Of a DNA stretch of 64,000 nucleotides, positions 17,984-26,628 are shown one piece after another (position 1 is the first letter of the stretch; every line of letters starts with the position of its first letter). This DNA is from Cellvibrio sp. (GTDB lineage: Bacteria > Pseudomonadota > Gammaproteobacteria > Pseudomonadales > Cellvibrionaceae), in the NCBI GenBank assembly GCA_016712405.1, contig JADJRD010000006.1, positions 33,417 through 97,416 of the forward strand, written 5' to 3'. Both the position numbers and the translations under genes were made by a program. Below the pieces are notes generated by a model. The model made no database searches and had not been told where the DNA came from. It was given only the letters and a program-made list of their open reading frames with translations.

Positions 17984-18883
17984 TTATTGATCCAGTAAAT
18001 GCCCACCCCAACCCAATTTTGAACGACAACGTTCAAAGAAATTGTAATCTTCAGGGTGTAATAATTCTAACAATTGGGGTTTTTTATTAATCACAATCGC
18101 ATCACCTGTTTGCACCTCAGCGTGAGTAGCTCCATCGCAGGTAACCATAGGCAATGCGCGCGAATGCTCACCCACCACAATACAAATTTCTGATCCGCTC
18201 GGCACTACCATCGGACGACTACTCAGCGTATGAGGGTTCATTGGCACTAATGCGATAGCATCGAGTTTGGGATACAAAATAGGACCACCGCCACTCAATG
18301 AATAAGCTGTCGACCCTGTTGGTGTTGATACAATCACGCCGTCCGCACGCTGACTAGTAACAAAATGTCCATCAACATAAATTTCAAACTGCAACATGTG
18401 AACAAACTTACCTGGATGCAACACTACATCATTCATCGCCGAGGCAGTAGCAATCACATCCTGATCGCGCTTGACTTGCATATCCAATAAAAATCGTGAT
18501 TCAGAAATATATTTTCCGTTTAAAATATCATCGACTTTATTTTCTATTTGATCAGGCAATATATCCGTTAAAAACCCCAAGCGCCCACGATTCACACCTA
18601 ACAAAGGAACTTGGTATTGCGCCAATGCTCGCCCTGCTCGCAGGAGACTTCCATCCCCCCCAACAACAACAACCAAATCACACATTTGTCCTAAAGAATC
18701 CATTTCCGCAATTTGCTCAGCTGCCTGCAACAACGCTTTATCGGCAATTAACTCTGCGGTACTGGCTTCCAGCACAAATTGTTTTTGACGCTTTTGTAAA
18801 AATCGGATCAAGCGTTCGATTGAATAAACCGCACGCTCGTTATTGAGATGGCCGATCAGGCCCAAGGTAGAGAAATGAGTCAT
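17984..18883 (-). CDS. nadK: NAD kinase
   Basis: The 299-residue product phosphorylates NAD to NADP in the cytoplasm, the only de novo route to NADP. The catalytic glycine-rich motif GGDGSLLRAGR lies near residues 75-85, and the family NRGRLGFLTDI near 99-109. The NAD-site block MNDVVLHPG and the SxPTGSTAYSLSGGGPI motif follow. Length equals the E. coli enzyme (292) within a few residues. It is the first of a tight pair with the DUF1315 gene, and its start lies about 50 nt downstream of the cyclic-nucleotide-binding/rhodanese gene. Confidence 0.97.
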   Translation of the reverse strand: MTHFSTLGLIGHLNNERAVYSIERLIRFLQKRQKQFVLEASTAELIADKALLQAAEQIAEMDSLGQMCDLVVVVGGDGSLLRAGRALAQYQVPLLGVNRGRLGFLTDILPDQIENKVDDILNGKYISESRFLLDMQVKRDQDVIATASAMNDVVLHPGKFVHMLQFEIYVDGHFVTSQRADGVIVSTPTGSTAYSLSGGGPILYPKLDAIALVPMNPHTLSSRPMVVPSGSEICIVVGEHSRALPMVTCDGATHAEVQTGDAIVINKKPQLLELLHPEDYNFFERCRSKLGWGGHLLDQ

Positions 18884-18935
18884 TAATAAGGCTCACCCTA
18901 AAGTAATTCGGGTGACGATATTAACAACTGGGATA

Positions 18936-20066
18936 CTAACTGCCTACTACTGCTTTTCCATCTCGCAATAAATAGTTACTGTTTTCTTCCCATTTTTTTG
19001 CATAGGCAGGATCATTAAACAACAAATCGCTCTGGTGCAATACCAGAGTACGATAGCCCTGCTGCGCCAACAAATGCGCCGCAGCCCGACTGCGGCGACC
19101 GGTATCACAGTAGAAAATGTATTGTGTAGAACGATTCAACAATCGGGATTTAATCGCCAGTAAATTCAAAGGAATGTTGACCGCAGATGGTAAATGACGC
19201 TGGCTATATTCCTCTTCCGTTCGAACATCGACGCAAACACAGCCTTCTTTTACCTTTTGATCAAAATCTTGTAAAGGAAGACTGGCAACTACAGGCTCCT
19301 TTAAAAGGCGATAAAAATCTTGTTTATCCAGCGACATTAACACACCATCGGTTCGCATAATGATGCTGGCATTTCGGGGCGCATCATTTACCAGTGCATC
19401 TTCACCAAAACAACGCCCGACACCTATCCGCGCTAACAGAGTATTTTTTCCGTCTTCAAATTGTGACACTTCCGCTTCGCCTTCTTTTATAAAATAACAG
19501 CGATCACCAATTTCACCTTGACGGATGATGACGTCTCCTCGATAAACCAACTGTGTTGTTAATCGAGAAAATATATCTTCAACATTGGTAGGAGGAACTT
19601 TAAAAAATAAATTGGATTTTAAAACGGTCATCATCCAGTCTGCGTCTTCATCCAAATCACGTTCACGCGAAATATTCAATTGCAAATAATCCGCGACATT
19701 ACTCCAAGTCAACATTTTATCTAACTTGTCACTGCTAATACGCAACAAACTTGAATCAGATTCAGCAATCAATGTGTAAGGGCAAGGATCGGATTGAATG
19801 ATAGGCAACAAACTGCTGCGACCTTTAATTTGTTGGCGAGACTGATCAGGCATTAACATGGATAAGGTGCCATGTAATAGATAAATATGTTCACCAATAT
19901 AGGAACCAGCGGTAAATACCACTTGTCCCGCACATACGAATTCAGTGCGTGCAGTTTCCAATAACGCGAGCAAATGACTCTCACTCATATCCTTTAATGG
20001 AACCAGACTCTTTGTGAGCGCCAAATCGAAATCAATTACGCTCGACGATGGATGCTTATTAGCCAT
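18936..20066 (-). CDS. Tandem cyclic-nucleotide-binding domains plus rhodanese domain
   Basis: The 376-residue soluble protein has two cyclic-nucleotide-binding folds (about residues 20-130 and 145-265) and a C-terminal rhodanese domain (about 270-355). The second fold has an intact phosphate-binding cassette, FGEDALVNDAPRNASI. The first lacks the FGE and PRxAS elements and is degenerate. The rhodanese loop YCDTGRRSRAA keeps the catalytic cysteine. There is no helix-turn-helix, so it is not a Crp-type DNA-binding regulator. The ATG at 20066 is chosen because GAGGGA lies 6 nt upstream; the TTG two codons earlier abuts that site. Inference: it couples a nucleotide signal to sulfur transfer. The partner is unknown. 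Confidence 0.88.
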   Translation of the reverse strand: MANKHPSSSVIDFDLALTKSLVPLKDMSESHLLALLETARTEFVCAGQVVFTAGSYIGEHIYLLHGTLSMLMPDQSRQQIKGRSSLLPIIQSDPCPYTLIAESDSSLLRISSDKLDKMLTWSNVADYLQLNISRERDLDEDADWMMTVLKSNLFFKVPPTNVEDIFSRLTTQLVYRGDVIIRQGEIGDRCYFIKEGEAEVSQFEDGKNTLLARIGVGRCFGEDALVNDAPRNASIIMRTDGVLMSLDKQDFYRLLKEPVVASLPLQDFDQKVKEGCVCVDVRTEEEYSQRHLPSAVNIPLNLLAIKSRLLNRSTQYIFYCDTGRRSRAAAHLLAQQGYRTLVLHQSDLLFNDPAYAKKWEENSNYLLRDGKAVVGS

Positions 20067-20123
20067 ATTCAATCCCTCATATTTACTTCTATAAAAATAT
20101 AACCTTAACGAGCCACTTAACTG

Positions 20124-21068
20124 CTATTTGAAACCTCGTCGCCCTTGCAATCCACCCGAATGAATAACGACGATTCTCGATCCCCTTTTCCAAAATCCCT
20201 GCTGAACCAAATAAAAAACGCCCCAAAACATTTTTAAAGTGTATACAGGATCCAACAAAATGCCTGTTTTCCATTCAAATTCTTGCCAAAATCGTTCTAC
20301 AAAATCAGGCAACCTCTTGGCGTAACCTCCCGCATGGAAGCCGGTTATCAGGCGCCAATTTTCCGGCAACACCTGTTGGCTCAGTGAATGAGATTCTGCT
20401 TTTAATGCTTGACATAAACGGCGAACATTTTGAGCCAAATCCCCTTCACCTTTTAACGCCGAAAAGCCGTAAACCGATTGATTCTCTTTAACACCAACCG
20501 CAACACCTGCCAAACTCGTGCCAGTTCCGCATGCCACACAAACTGACGTAAAATCATCATTCAGCTGTTTTGATAAAACCTCTCCCGCAATTTGCATTCC
20601 TTTCGCTCCTTCAATATTTGCACCACCTTCAGGTATCACAAAAGCATCAAACTCATTCGCCAACCAAGCTTGAAATTCAGGGTTATTTCGCTGGCCGTAA
20701 TCCTCTCGGGACAAATACTGAAGTTGCATTCCCCAAGCAACCGCATCAGTCAAACAAGGATTTAAGGGAAGACTCTCCTCCCCCCTTATCAACCCTATGG
20801 TTTCAAACTCAAATCGTTTTCCTGCGGCTGCACTCGCATGAATATGATTAGAATAGGCACCACCGAAAGTTAAAATTCGTCGAAATCCTTTACATCGCGC
20901 AGCTTCCAAATTAAACCACAATTTATAAAATTTATTGCCGCTCAATTCACTATCAAACAAGTCATCACGACGAACAATAACCTCAACTCCTGCTTTTTGA
21001 AAAACAGGAAAATCCAAGGTTTGCAATGGAACCAATTGGGCTTTTTGAGAAAATTCCGAGAGATTCAC
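20124..21068 (-). CDS. PLP-dependent ACC deaminase / D-cysteine desulfhydrase family protein
   Basis: The 314-residue product has the tryptophan-synthase-beta-type PLP fold of the ACC deaminase/D-cysteine desulfhydrase family. The Schiff-base lysine motif is SGNKFYKLWF near residues 43-52, GGAYSNHIHASA follows near 69-80, and a phosphate-binding glycine loop (CGTGTSLAG) appears near 180-188. True ACC deaminases and D-cysteine desulfhydrases differ at a few active-site residues that I cannot assign safely, so the substrate is open. It lies 57 nt upstream of the CNB/rhodanese gene on the same strand, compatible with sulfide release from an amino thiol next to a sulfurtransferase. Confidence 0.85.
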   Translation of the reverse strand: MNLSEFSQKAQLVPLQTLDFPVFQKAGVEVIVRRDDLFDSELSGNKFYKLWFNLEAARCKGFRRILTFGGAYSNHIHASAAAGKRFEFETIGLIRGEESLPLNPCLTDAVAWGMQLQYLSREDYGQRNNPEFQAWLANEFDAFVIPEGGANIEGAKGMQIAGEVLSKQLNDDFTSVCVACGTGTSLAGVAVGVKENQSVYGFSALKGEGDLAQNVRRLCQALKAESHSLSQQVLPENWRLITGFHAGGYAKRLPDFVERFWQEFEWKTGILLDPVYTLKMFWGVFYLVQQGFWKRGSRIVVIHSGGLQGRRGFK

Positions 21069-21103
21069 AAGGGCTCGCTTTAGAGACTGACATCCAAAGG
21101 TAG

Positions 21104-22525
21104 TTACTGCTTTTCAACCAACCTTAAGTAACTTAAAGCTTGATGTTGTTCACAACAATCATTTTCGCCGGGATGAAATTGCAGTGGGGATTCAATTCGC
21201 GATAAAGGCTTACCGCAAAGCTGACCGGTATTATCACGTGCACGACAAACAGGTAAATGATAATGCTCCAGCCAAGATTGATATAAAGATTCATGCACAC
21301 CACATTTCTCCGCGGCATAAGCCTGAGGATTATCGAGATACCGACCTATATCATCTTCCATGATACGAATCTCTCCCGCTCCGGGATGAAAACTAACAAA
21401 GGCAATTCCGGCTTTGCTTAAACGATGCAGCAAGTGATTACCTCCCTGACTAATCAGGGTTTGATTTTCTTGTTTTAGATTAACAATTTCTTCGTTCAAT
21501 GTACTTTCATTTTGATGGCGATAAAATAATTCTACCTCGCGCATTTCCAACATCTCACGCAACTCAGCCGTAGCGGCTTGAATTTTCACTTCCAATTCAA
21601 GTGTAAAATTTTCTTGCAGTGCTTGAATTTCTGAGCTCTCATCTTGAGCAGCTTTTAATTTGTGTGAGAAATATTCACGCATGCCTTCCACTTTATTGGC
21701 CTGCACATCCAAATTCTCTTTTAATAAACGATTACGATCCTCCAACTCCTGTTGTTGCACTTCCAATTGTTGAATTTTCTGTTGATAAGCCTGTAAACGC
21801 TTTTGATGAGTTGACTGTAACTCTCCAACCTGTTCTTTAAATTTGTTATTGGTTGTCGCCAATAGTAATTCATGCTCCTTCACTAATTTCGCAATTCGCG
21901 ACTCCCATTCTTTTTTTAAATTCACTTCGCGTTTGTAAGCAGATTCTTTTAAATTCGCGATAGTCTGTTTTATTGAAGGCGTATCAAGTTGGGGAGGGTT
22001 TTCAACACTGGCTCTTTCGCTCAGAACAGGAACATTCGCATAAGCCCCTGAGAGCACTGATGGCTCTGTTTGTTTTATCGCTTTTCGAGTCAAACCAATA
22101 CGATTGGTTTTCACGGCATGACGAAGCAATTGAAAACTATTGGCTTCGCCATCCATTACAGGATCCCATAAATTCTTTTGCTGCCAAGGAATGGGGCATT
22201 GACTGTAACAAACAAGACCTATGGATCCCGCCCCCAAATCCGGTCCACGACCAGCACTTTCCAGTAATTGTTCCAATGGAACGTTCCAGCGACGATCTGC
22301 CATGCCTTTAGTATCAAAACCCAGAAGAAAAAAAACTGCACCAGAAATATTAAGATCAGCACCTACCCGCAGGTAAACGGCTTTGGCAGAGGTATTGGCC
22401 GCATCAGGAAAAGGAATAAAGCCGTCGAGAATGGCCTCAAACTCGGGGTATAACAATTCCCTGATTATTTGACTTCCACTGAAAAAAAACACCGCATCCG
22501 TATGCTCAGAGGCAAAATTTGACAT
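21104..22525 (-). CDS. Uncharacterised coiled-coil protein with C-terminal Cys/His cluster
   Basis: I do not recognise this 473-residue protein. The N-terminal 150 residues are globular (DAVFFFSGSQIIRELLYPEF; RWNVPLEQLLESAGRG). Residues about 185-365 form a long charged coiled coil with many Gln/Glu/Lys heptads. A short domain follows (AGIAFVSFHPGAGEIRI). The C-terminal 60 residues hold a Cys-rich cluster, CRARDNTGQLC and then DCCEQH, which could bind zinc. There is no signal peptide or membrane segment. It is the first gene of the minus-strand run leading to the PLP enzyme and nadK, with 35 nt to the next gene. A structural or chromosome/cell-architecture role is only suggested by the shape. 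Confidence 0.75.
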   Translation of the reverse strand: MSNFASEHTDAVFFFSGSQIIRELLYPEFEAILDGFIPFPDAANTSAKAVYLRVGADLNISGAVFFLLGFDTKGMADRRWNVPLEQLLESAGRGPDLGAGSIGLVCYSQCPIPWQQKNLWDPVMDGEANSFQLLRHAVKTNRIGLTRKAIKQTEPSVLSGAYANVPVLSERASVENPPQLDTPSIKQTIANLKESAYKREVNLKKEWESRIAKLVKEHELLLATTNNKFKEQVGELQSTHQKRLQAYQQKIQQLEVQQQELEDRNRLLKENLDVQANKVEGMREYFSHKLKAAQDESSEIQALQENFTLELEVKIQAATAELREMLEMREVELFYRHQNESTLNEEIVNLKQENQTLISQGGNHLLHRLSKAGIAFVSFHPGAGEIRIMEDDIGRYLDNPQAYAAEKCGVHESLYQSWLEHYHLPVCRARDNTGQLCGKPLSRIESPLQFHPGENDCCEQHQALSYLRLVEKQ

Positions 22526-22674
22526 TAATAACCTTCATCTGTCGACGCTAGATGATTGGAGTATAGAAAAAGGAAATCAACGAAAACGTGAAAAATGTCC
22601 AAGAGCTTGCAGTTTTCGACAGAATTGCGGGCTAATCGACAAATTTTGTCAAAAAACCCAGTGAATCCAGTTAC

Positions 22675-22752
22675 TTAAAGCTCAGAATAGTCATCCCCCT
22701 CTTCATCCAAGTCATCAGGCAACGTCAGTACATCTTCAAGATAATCATTCAT
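22675..22752 (-). CDS. Possible 25-residue acidic peptide
   Basis: An ATG at 22752 opens MNDYLEDVLTLPDDLDEEGD, ending DYSEL and TAA. The composition is strongly acidic and codon use looks protein-like, with upstream in-frame extension possible to a TTG. The ribosome-binding site is weak (GGTAAG). It sits between the sucD terminator and the coiled-coil gene. It may be a real small protein or chance, and I do not recognise a family. Confidence 0.3.
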   Translation of the reverse strand: MNDYLEDVLTLPDDLDEEGDDYSEL

Positions 22753-22849
22753 ATCACTTACCAAAAAATTAGCTGAACCCAGCTTATCTACAAGGCATGA
22801 CAAGAATGTGAATGACTAATAAATTAATTGAAATATGGGCTACGACTAC

Positions 22850-22880
22850 AAAAAAAGGCGATCCGAAGATCGCCTTTTTT
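22850..22880 (-). terminator. Rho-independent terminator after sucD
   Basis: GGCGATC-CGAA-GATCGCC is a perfect 7-bp stem with a 4-nt loop, bordered by A7 on one side and T6 on the other, so it can act in both directions. It lies 16 bp beyond the sucD stop and ends the sdh-suc operon. Confidence 0.92.
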
Positions 22881-22895
22881 CATCAAAACAGATAA

Positions 22896-23768
22896 TTACC
22901 AACCGGTAATTTCTTTCAATGCTTTACCAATGTCCGCCAAACTTTTTACGGTTTTAACACCGGCATCTTCCAATGCTGCGAATTTCTCATCAGCAGTCCC
23001 TTTGCCACCAGAAATAATCGCACCAGCATGACCCATACGCTTACCGGCAGGTGCAGTTACACCAGCGATGTAAGACACAACAGGTTTGGTCACGTTAGCT
23101 TTGATAAAAGCAGCTGCTTCTTCTTCTGCAGAACCACCAATTTCACCGATCATGACGATGGCTTCGGTTTGTGGATCAGCTTGGAATAACTTCAGGATGT
23201 CGATGAAGTTTGAGCCTGGGATTGGGTCACCACCAATACCTACACAAGTCGATTGGCCGAAACCATAATCAGTCGTTTGCTTAACGGCTTCATAAGTCAA
23301 AGTACCGGAACGGGAAACGATTCCGACTTTACCTGGCTTGTGAATGTGGCCTGGCATAATGCCGATTTTACATTCGCCTGGAGTGATAACGCCTGGGCAG
23401 TTAGGGCCAATCAAACGTACGCCCAACTCGTCACACTTCACTTTTGCATCCAGCATGTCGAGTGTAGGAATACCTTCGGTGATACAAACAATCAACTTGA
23501 TTCCACCAAAAGCGGCTTCGAGGATTGAGTCTTTACAGAAAGCAGCAGGAACATAAATAACTGATGCAGTGGCACCGGTAGCAGCAACAGCCTCAGCAAC
23601 AGTGTTGAACACTGGCAAACCAAGATGCGTTTGACCGCCTTTACCTGGAGTCACACCGCCGACCATTTTGGTTCCGTAGGCGATTGCTTGTTCGGAGTGG
23701 AAAGTACCTTGTGCACCGGTGAAACCTTGGCAGATTACTTTGGTGTCTTTGTTAATTAGAACGCTCAT
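22896..23768 (-). CDS. sucD: Succinyl-CoA synthetase, alpha subunit
   Basis: The 290-residue alpha subunit pairs with SucC to convert succinyl-CoA to succinate with formation of nucleoside triphosphate. It begins MSVLINKDTKVICQGFTGAQ, a CoA-binding Rossmann start, and carries the active-site phosphohistidine loop near GHAGAIISGGKGTADEK. The ATG at 23768 is preferred over the one three bases upstream because AGGAG lies 6 nt before it and because the E. coli protein starts at the same point. It follows sucC by 9 nt and is the last gene of the operon. Confidence 0.97.
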   Translation of the reverse strand: MSVLINKDTKVICQGFTGAQGTFHSEQAIAYGTKMVGGVTPGKGGQTHLGLPVFNTVAEAVAATGATASVIYVPAAFCKDSILEAAFGGIKLIVCITEGIPTLDMLDAKVKCDELGVRLIGPNCPGVITPGECKIGIMPGHIHKPGKVGIVSRSGTLTYEAVKQTTDYGFGQSTCVGIGGDPIPGSNFIDILKLFQADPQTEAIVMIGEIGGSAEEEAAAFIKANVTKPVVSYIAGVTAPAGKRMGHAGAIISGGKGTADEKFAALEDAGVKTVKSLADIGKALKEITGW

Positions 23769-23777
23769 CATTCACTC

Positions 23778-24944
23778 CTAGGCGTTAGCTGCAGCAGCAA
23801 CGACTTTCTTGGCTGCGCCAGTCAAATCGGTATCAGCAATAATGTTCATGCCGCTTTCAGTCAGGACTTTAGCGCCCAGTTCAGCGTTGTTGCCTTGCAG
23901 ACGAACGACTACAGGCACTTTTACACCGACTTCTTTCACAGCACCGATTACACCTTCAGCGATCATGTCGCAACGAACGATACCACCGAAGATGTTGATG
24001 AATACCGCTTTCACTTTGTCATCAGACAGAATGATTTTGAATGCTTCAACAACGCGTTCTTTAGTCGCACCACCACCTACGTCGAGGAAGTTGGCTGGTT
24101 GGCCGCCGTGGTGTTTAACAATGTCCATAGTGCCCATTGCCAAACCTGCGCCGTTAACCATACAACCAATGTTGCCGCCGAGTGCAACGTAGTTGAGCTC
24201 CCAAGCTTGAGCGTGAGCTTCGCGTGGGTCGTCTTGTGATGGATCATGGAAAGCTTTGATATCGGGGTGACGATAAACTGCGTTGGAATCAATAACGATT
24301 TTTGCGTCCAAACAATGCAGGTCGCCATCTTTCTTGATAACCAGTGGGTTAACTTCGAGCAGGGCCAAATCTTTTTCCTGGAACAATTTTGCAAGACCCA
24401 AAAAGATCTTCACAAATTGATTCACTTGTTTGTCTTTCAAACCTAATTTGAAAGCCAATTCACGGCCTTGGAAACCTTGAGCACCCACTAATGGATCAAC
24501 AGTGGCTTTCAAAATTTTCTCTGGTGTTTCGTGTGCAACTTTTTCAATTTCAACACCGCCTTCGGTGGAGGCCATGAATACTATGCGACGGCTTGAGCGA
24601 TCAACGACTGCGCCTAAATAAAGTTCTTTATCAATATCAGTGCAGGTCTCAACCAAAATACGGCTGACAGGCTGACCTTTTTCGTCTGTTTGGTAAGTGA
24701 CCAAACGTTGGCCCAACCATTTTTCAGCAAAGGCTTTGATTTCATCTTTTGATTTCACCAGCTTAACGCCGCCCGCTTTACCGCGGCCACCAGCGTGAAC
24801 CTGAGCTTTTACGACGAACATATCGCCGCCAATTTGATCTGCGGCTGCAACAGCTTCTTCAACGGTTGCGGCAGCAATGCCTTTGGAAACAGGCAAACCA
24901 TATTGGGCAAACAATTGTTTACCCTGATATTCGTGCAAATTCAT
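23778..24944 (-). CDS. sucC: Succinyl-CoA synthetase, beta subunit
   Basis: The 388-residue product has exactly the E. coli SucC length. It starts MNLHEYQGKQLFAQYGLPVS (ATP-grasp N-terminus), shows KAQVHAGGRGKAGGVKL for nucleotide binding, and GGIVRCDMIAEGVIGA in the C-terminal ligase domain. The ATG at 24944 was chosen over the 23-codon upstream extension because of this family match; GGAAC lies upstream. It works as a heterotetramer with SucD in the cytoplasm. About 130 bp separate it from lpd. Confidence 0.97.
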   Translation of the reverse strand: MNLHEYQGKQLFAQYGLPVSKGIAAATVEEAVAAADQIGGDMFVVKAQVHAGGRGKAGGVKLVKSKDEIKAFAEKWLGQRLVTYQTDEKGQPVSRILVETCTDIDKELYLGAVVDRSSRRIVFMASTEGGVEIEKVAHETPEKILKATVDPLVGAQGFQGRELAFKLGLKDKQVNQFVKIFLGLAKLFQEKDLALLEVNPLVIKKDGDLHCLDAKIVIDSNAVYRHPDIKAFHDPSQDDPREAHAQAWELNYVALGGNIGCMVNGAGLAMGTMDIVKHHGGQPANFLDVGGGATKERVVEAFKIILSDDKVKAVFINIFGGIVRCDMIAEGVIGAVKEVGVKVPVVVRLQGNNAELGAKVLTESGMNIIADTDLTGAAKKVVAAAANA

Positions 24945-25073
24945 GGTGTTGTTCCATTTGACGATGTTGGACAGTTTTGAGTTTTTGCCAACGGGGTTAT
25001 CTATGGCAAACAAGCCTTGTGAGCCTGCCGCCGCCTAAAAGTAAGAACTCTATGGTTCTCTTAACGCTTCTTC

Positions 25074-26516
25074 TTAATGCTTCTTCTTTTTGTTAGCAAT
25101 GTGTATGGCATGACCATGCACAGCCAATGCTGCTTCATGTATTGTTTCAGACAAGGTTGGATGGCCAAATACCATCATTCCTAAATCTTCCGCACTGGAA
25201 CCGAACTCCATTGCAATTGCCACTTGTTGCACCAGATCCGCTGCACTTGGGCCGACAATATGGCAACCCAAAATGCGATCTGTCACAGCGTGCGCAATTA
25301 TCTTCACTAAACCTTGGGTTTCATTAGCGGCCATTGCACGGCCACTGGCCGAAAACGGGAAGGTACCGATGGTGTAAGGCTCACCAGAGGCTTTCACTTG
25401 CTCTTCTGTTTTACCAACAGCTGCAACTTCCGGGTGGGTATAAATGACTGATGGAATAATGTCGTAATTGATTTGCGATTTTTGACCAGCAATACGCTCA
25501 GCCACCATTACACCTTCTTCCGAACCTTTGTGCGCCAACATTGGGCCACGAACTACGTCACCAATCGCCCAAACACCAGCGATATTCGTTGCGCAATGCT
25601 CGTTAACAAAAATAAAACCGCGCTCATCAAATTTCACGCCGGAATCTGCAGCCAATAAACCTTCAGTGTAAGGACGACGACCTACACATACGATTAATTT
25701 ATCAAAGGTTTCTGTTTGTTCTTTGCCATCTTTATCAGTGTAAGTCACGGTGACTTCTTTACCCTTAACTTTACTGCCAGTTACACGTGAGCTGGTGCGA
25801 ATGTCCAAACCTTGTTTGGTTAAAATCTTTTGTGCTTCTTTGGCAATTTGTTGATCCATCATGCCAAGGAAAGAATCCATTGCTTCCAGCACAATCACTT
25901 TGGAGCCCAAACGATTCCAAACAGAACCCAATTCCAAACCAATTACACCACCCCCGATCACACCCAAGCGTTTTGGAACTGCTTGGAATTCGAGAGCACC
26001 AGTGGAATTCACAATCACATCATTATCAACAGGAGCCACTGGAATATTAATAGGATTTGAACCTGATGCAAGAATCACATGTTCCGCTTCGTAAGTGACA
26101 GTTTTGCCTTCGAAGTCAGTGACTTCTACTTTTTTACCGGCTAATAATTTACCAGTGCCAAACAAACTGGTGACGCCATTGGATTTAAACAATCCGGCAA
26201 TACCGCCAGTCAGGTTTTTAACAATTTGACCCTTGCGTGCGATCATCGCTGGCACATCCATTTTAACTTCTTTCGTGCTAATTCCATGAATAGCTAGATC
26301 ATCTTTAGCTTCGTGATATTTATAGGCGCTATCCAACAAGGCTTTTGATGGAATACAACCCACGTTCAAACAGGTTCCACCATTGACTCCTTTGCCTTCT
26401 TCATTGCGCCATTTTTCAACACAGGCCGTTTTAAAACCCAATTGCGCAGCGCGAATGGCGGCAACATAACCGGCAGGACCGGAACCAATTACGATCACAT
26501 CAAATTTTTCAGACAT
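25074..26516 (-). CDS. lpd: Dihydrolipoyl dehydrogenase (E3)
   Basis: The 480-residue flavoprotein reoxidises the dihydrolipoyl arm of the 2-oxoglutarate dehydrogenase complex, passing electrons to NAD. FAD binding is shown by VIVIGSGPAGYVAA near residue 8, the redox-active disulfide by GGTCLNVGCIPSK (Cys49 and Cys54), a second Rossmann motif by GVIGGGVIGLELG, and the catalytic His-Glu pair by GHPTLSETIHEA near the C-terminus. The Lys-rich last residues (NKKKKH) are unremarkable. Its place between sucB and sucC matches the Pseudomonas lpdG arrangement, meaning an E3 mainly for the 2-oxoglutarate complex. Confidence 0.97.
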   Translation of the reverse strand: MSEKFDVIVIGSGPAGYVAAIRAAQLGFKTACVEKWRNEEGKGVNGGTCLNVGCIPSKALLDSAYKYHEAKDDLAIHGISTKEVKMDVPAMIARKGQIVKNLTGGIAGLFKSNGVTSLFGTGKLLAGKKVEVTDFEGKTVTYEAEHVILASGSNPINIPVAPVDNDVIVNSTGALEFQAVPKRLGVIGGGVIGLELGSVWNRLGSKVIVLEAMDSFLGMMDQQIAKEAQKILTKQGLDIRTSSRVTGSKVKGKEVTVTYTDKDGKEQTETFDKLIVCVGRRPYTEGLLAADSGVKFDERGFIFVNEHCATNIAGVWAIGDVVRGPMLAHKGSEEGVMVAERIAGQKSQINYDIIPSVIYTHPEVAAVGKTEEQVKASGEPYTIGTFPFSASGRAMAANETQGLVKIIAHAVTDRILGCHIVGPSAADLVQQVAIAMEFGSSAEDLGMMVFGHPTLSETIHEAALAVHGHAIHIANKKKKH

Positions 26517-26544
26517 TTTTACATTCCTAAATTTTTTTTGATTT

Positions 26545-26611
26545 CGTCATCCTCGCGAAGGCGAGGAACCATCTGATCAAAAACTGGATCCCCGCCTTCG
26601 CGGGGATGACG
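26545..26611. repeat. Inverted-repeat element between sucB and lpd
   Basis: CGTCATCCTCGCGAAGGCGAGG at one end, shortened here by imperfect pairing, and TCCCCGCCTTCGCGGGGATGACG-like sequence at the other are mutual reverse complements around a short A/T-rich centre. Each end also folds on itself (CTCGCGAAGGCGAG; CCCCGCCTTCGCGGGG). This type of GTCATCCCCGCG repeat is common in proteobacterial intergenic regions. It lies inside the TCA operon and could affect mRNA stability or readthrough. Confidence 0.8.
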
Positions 26612-26628
26612 ATTGAATAAAAATTAAA

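Larger units (their letters stand above)
22526..22895. other. Intergenic region between the coiled-coil gene and sucD
   Basis: This 370-bp gap holds the promoter region of the coiled-coil gene, a possible 25-codon acidic frame at 22675-22752 and the sucD terminator at 22850-22880. The segment 22560-22670 shows no recognisable structure. Confidence 0.5.

Noticed and set aside
24077..24394. Minus-strand 105-codon frame inside sucC
   Set aside because: It is an alternate frame of the well-supported sucC gene with no ribosome-binding site.
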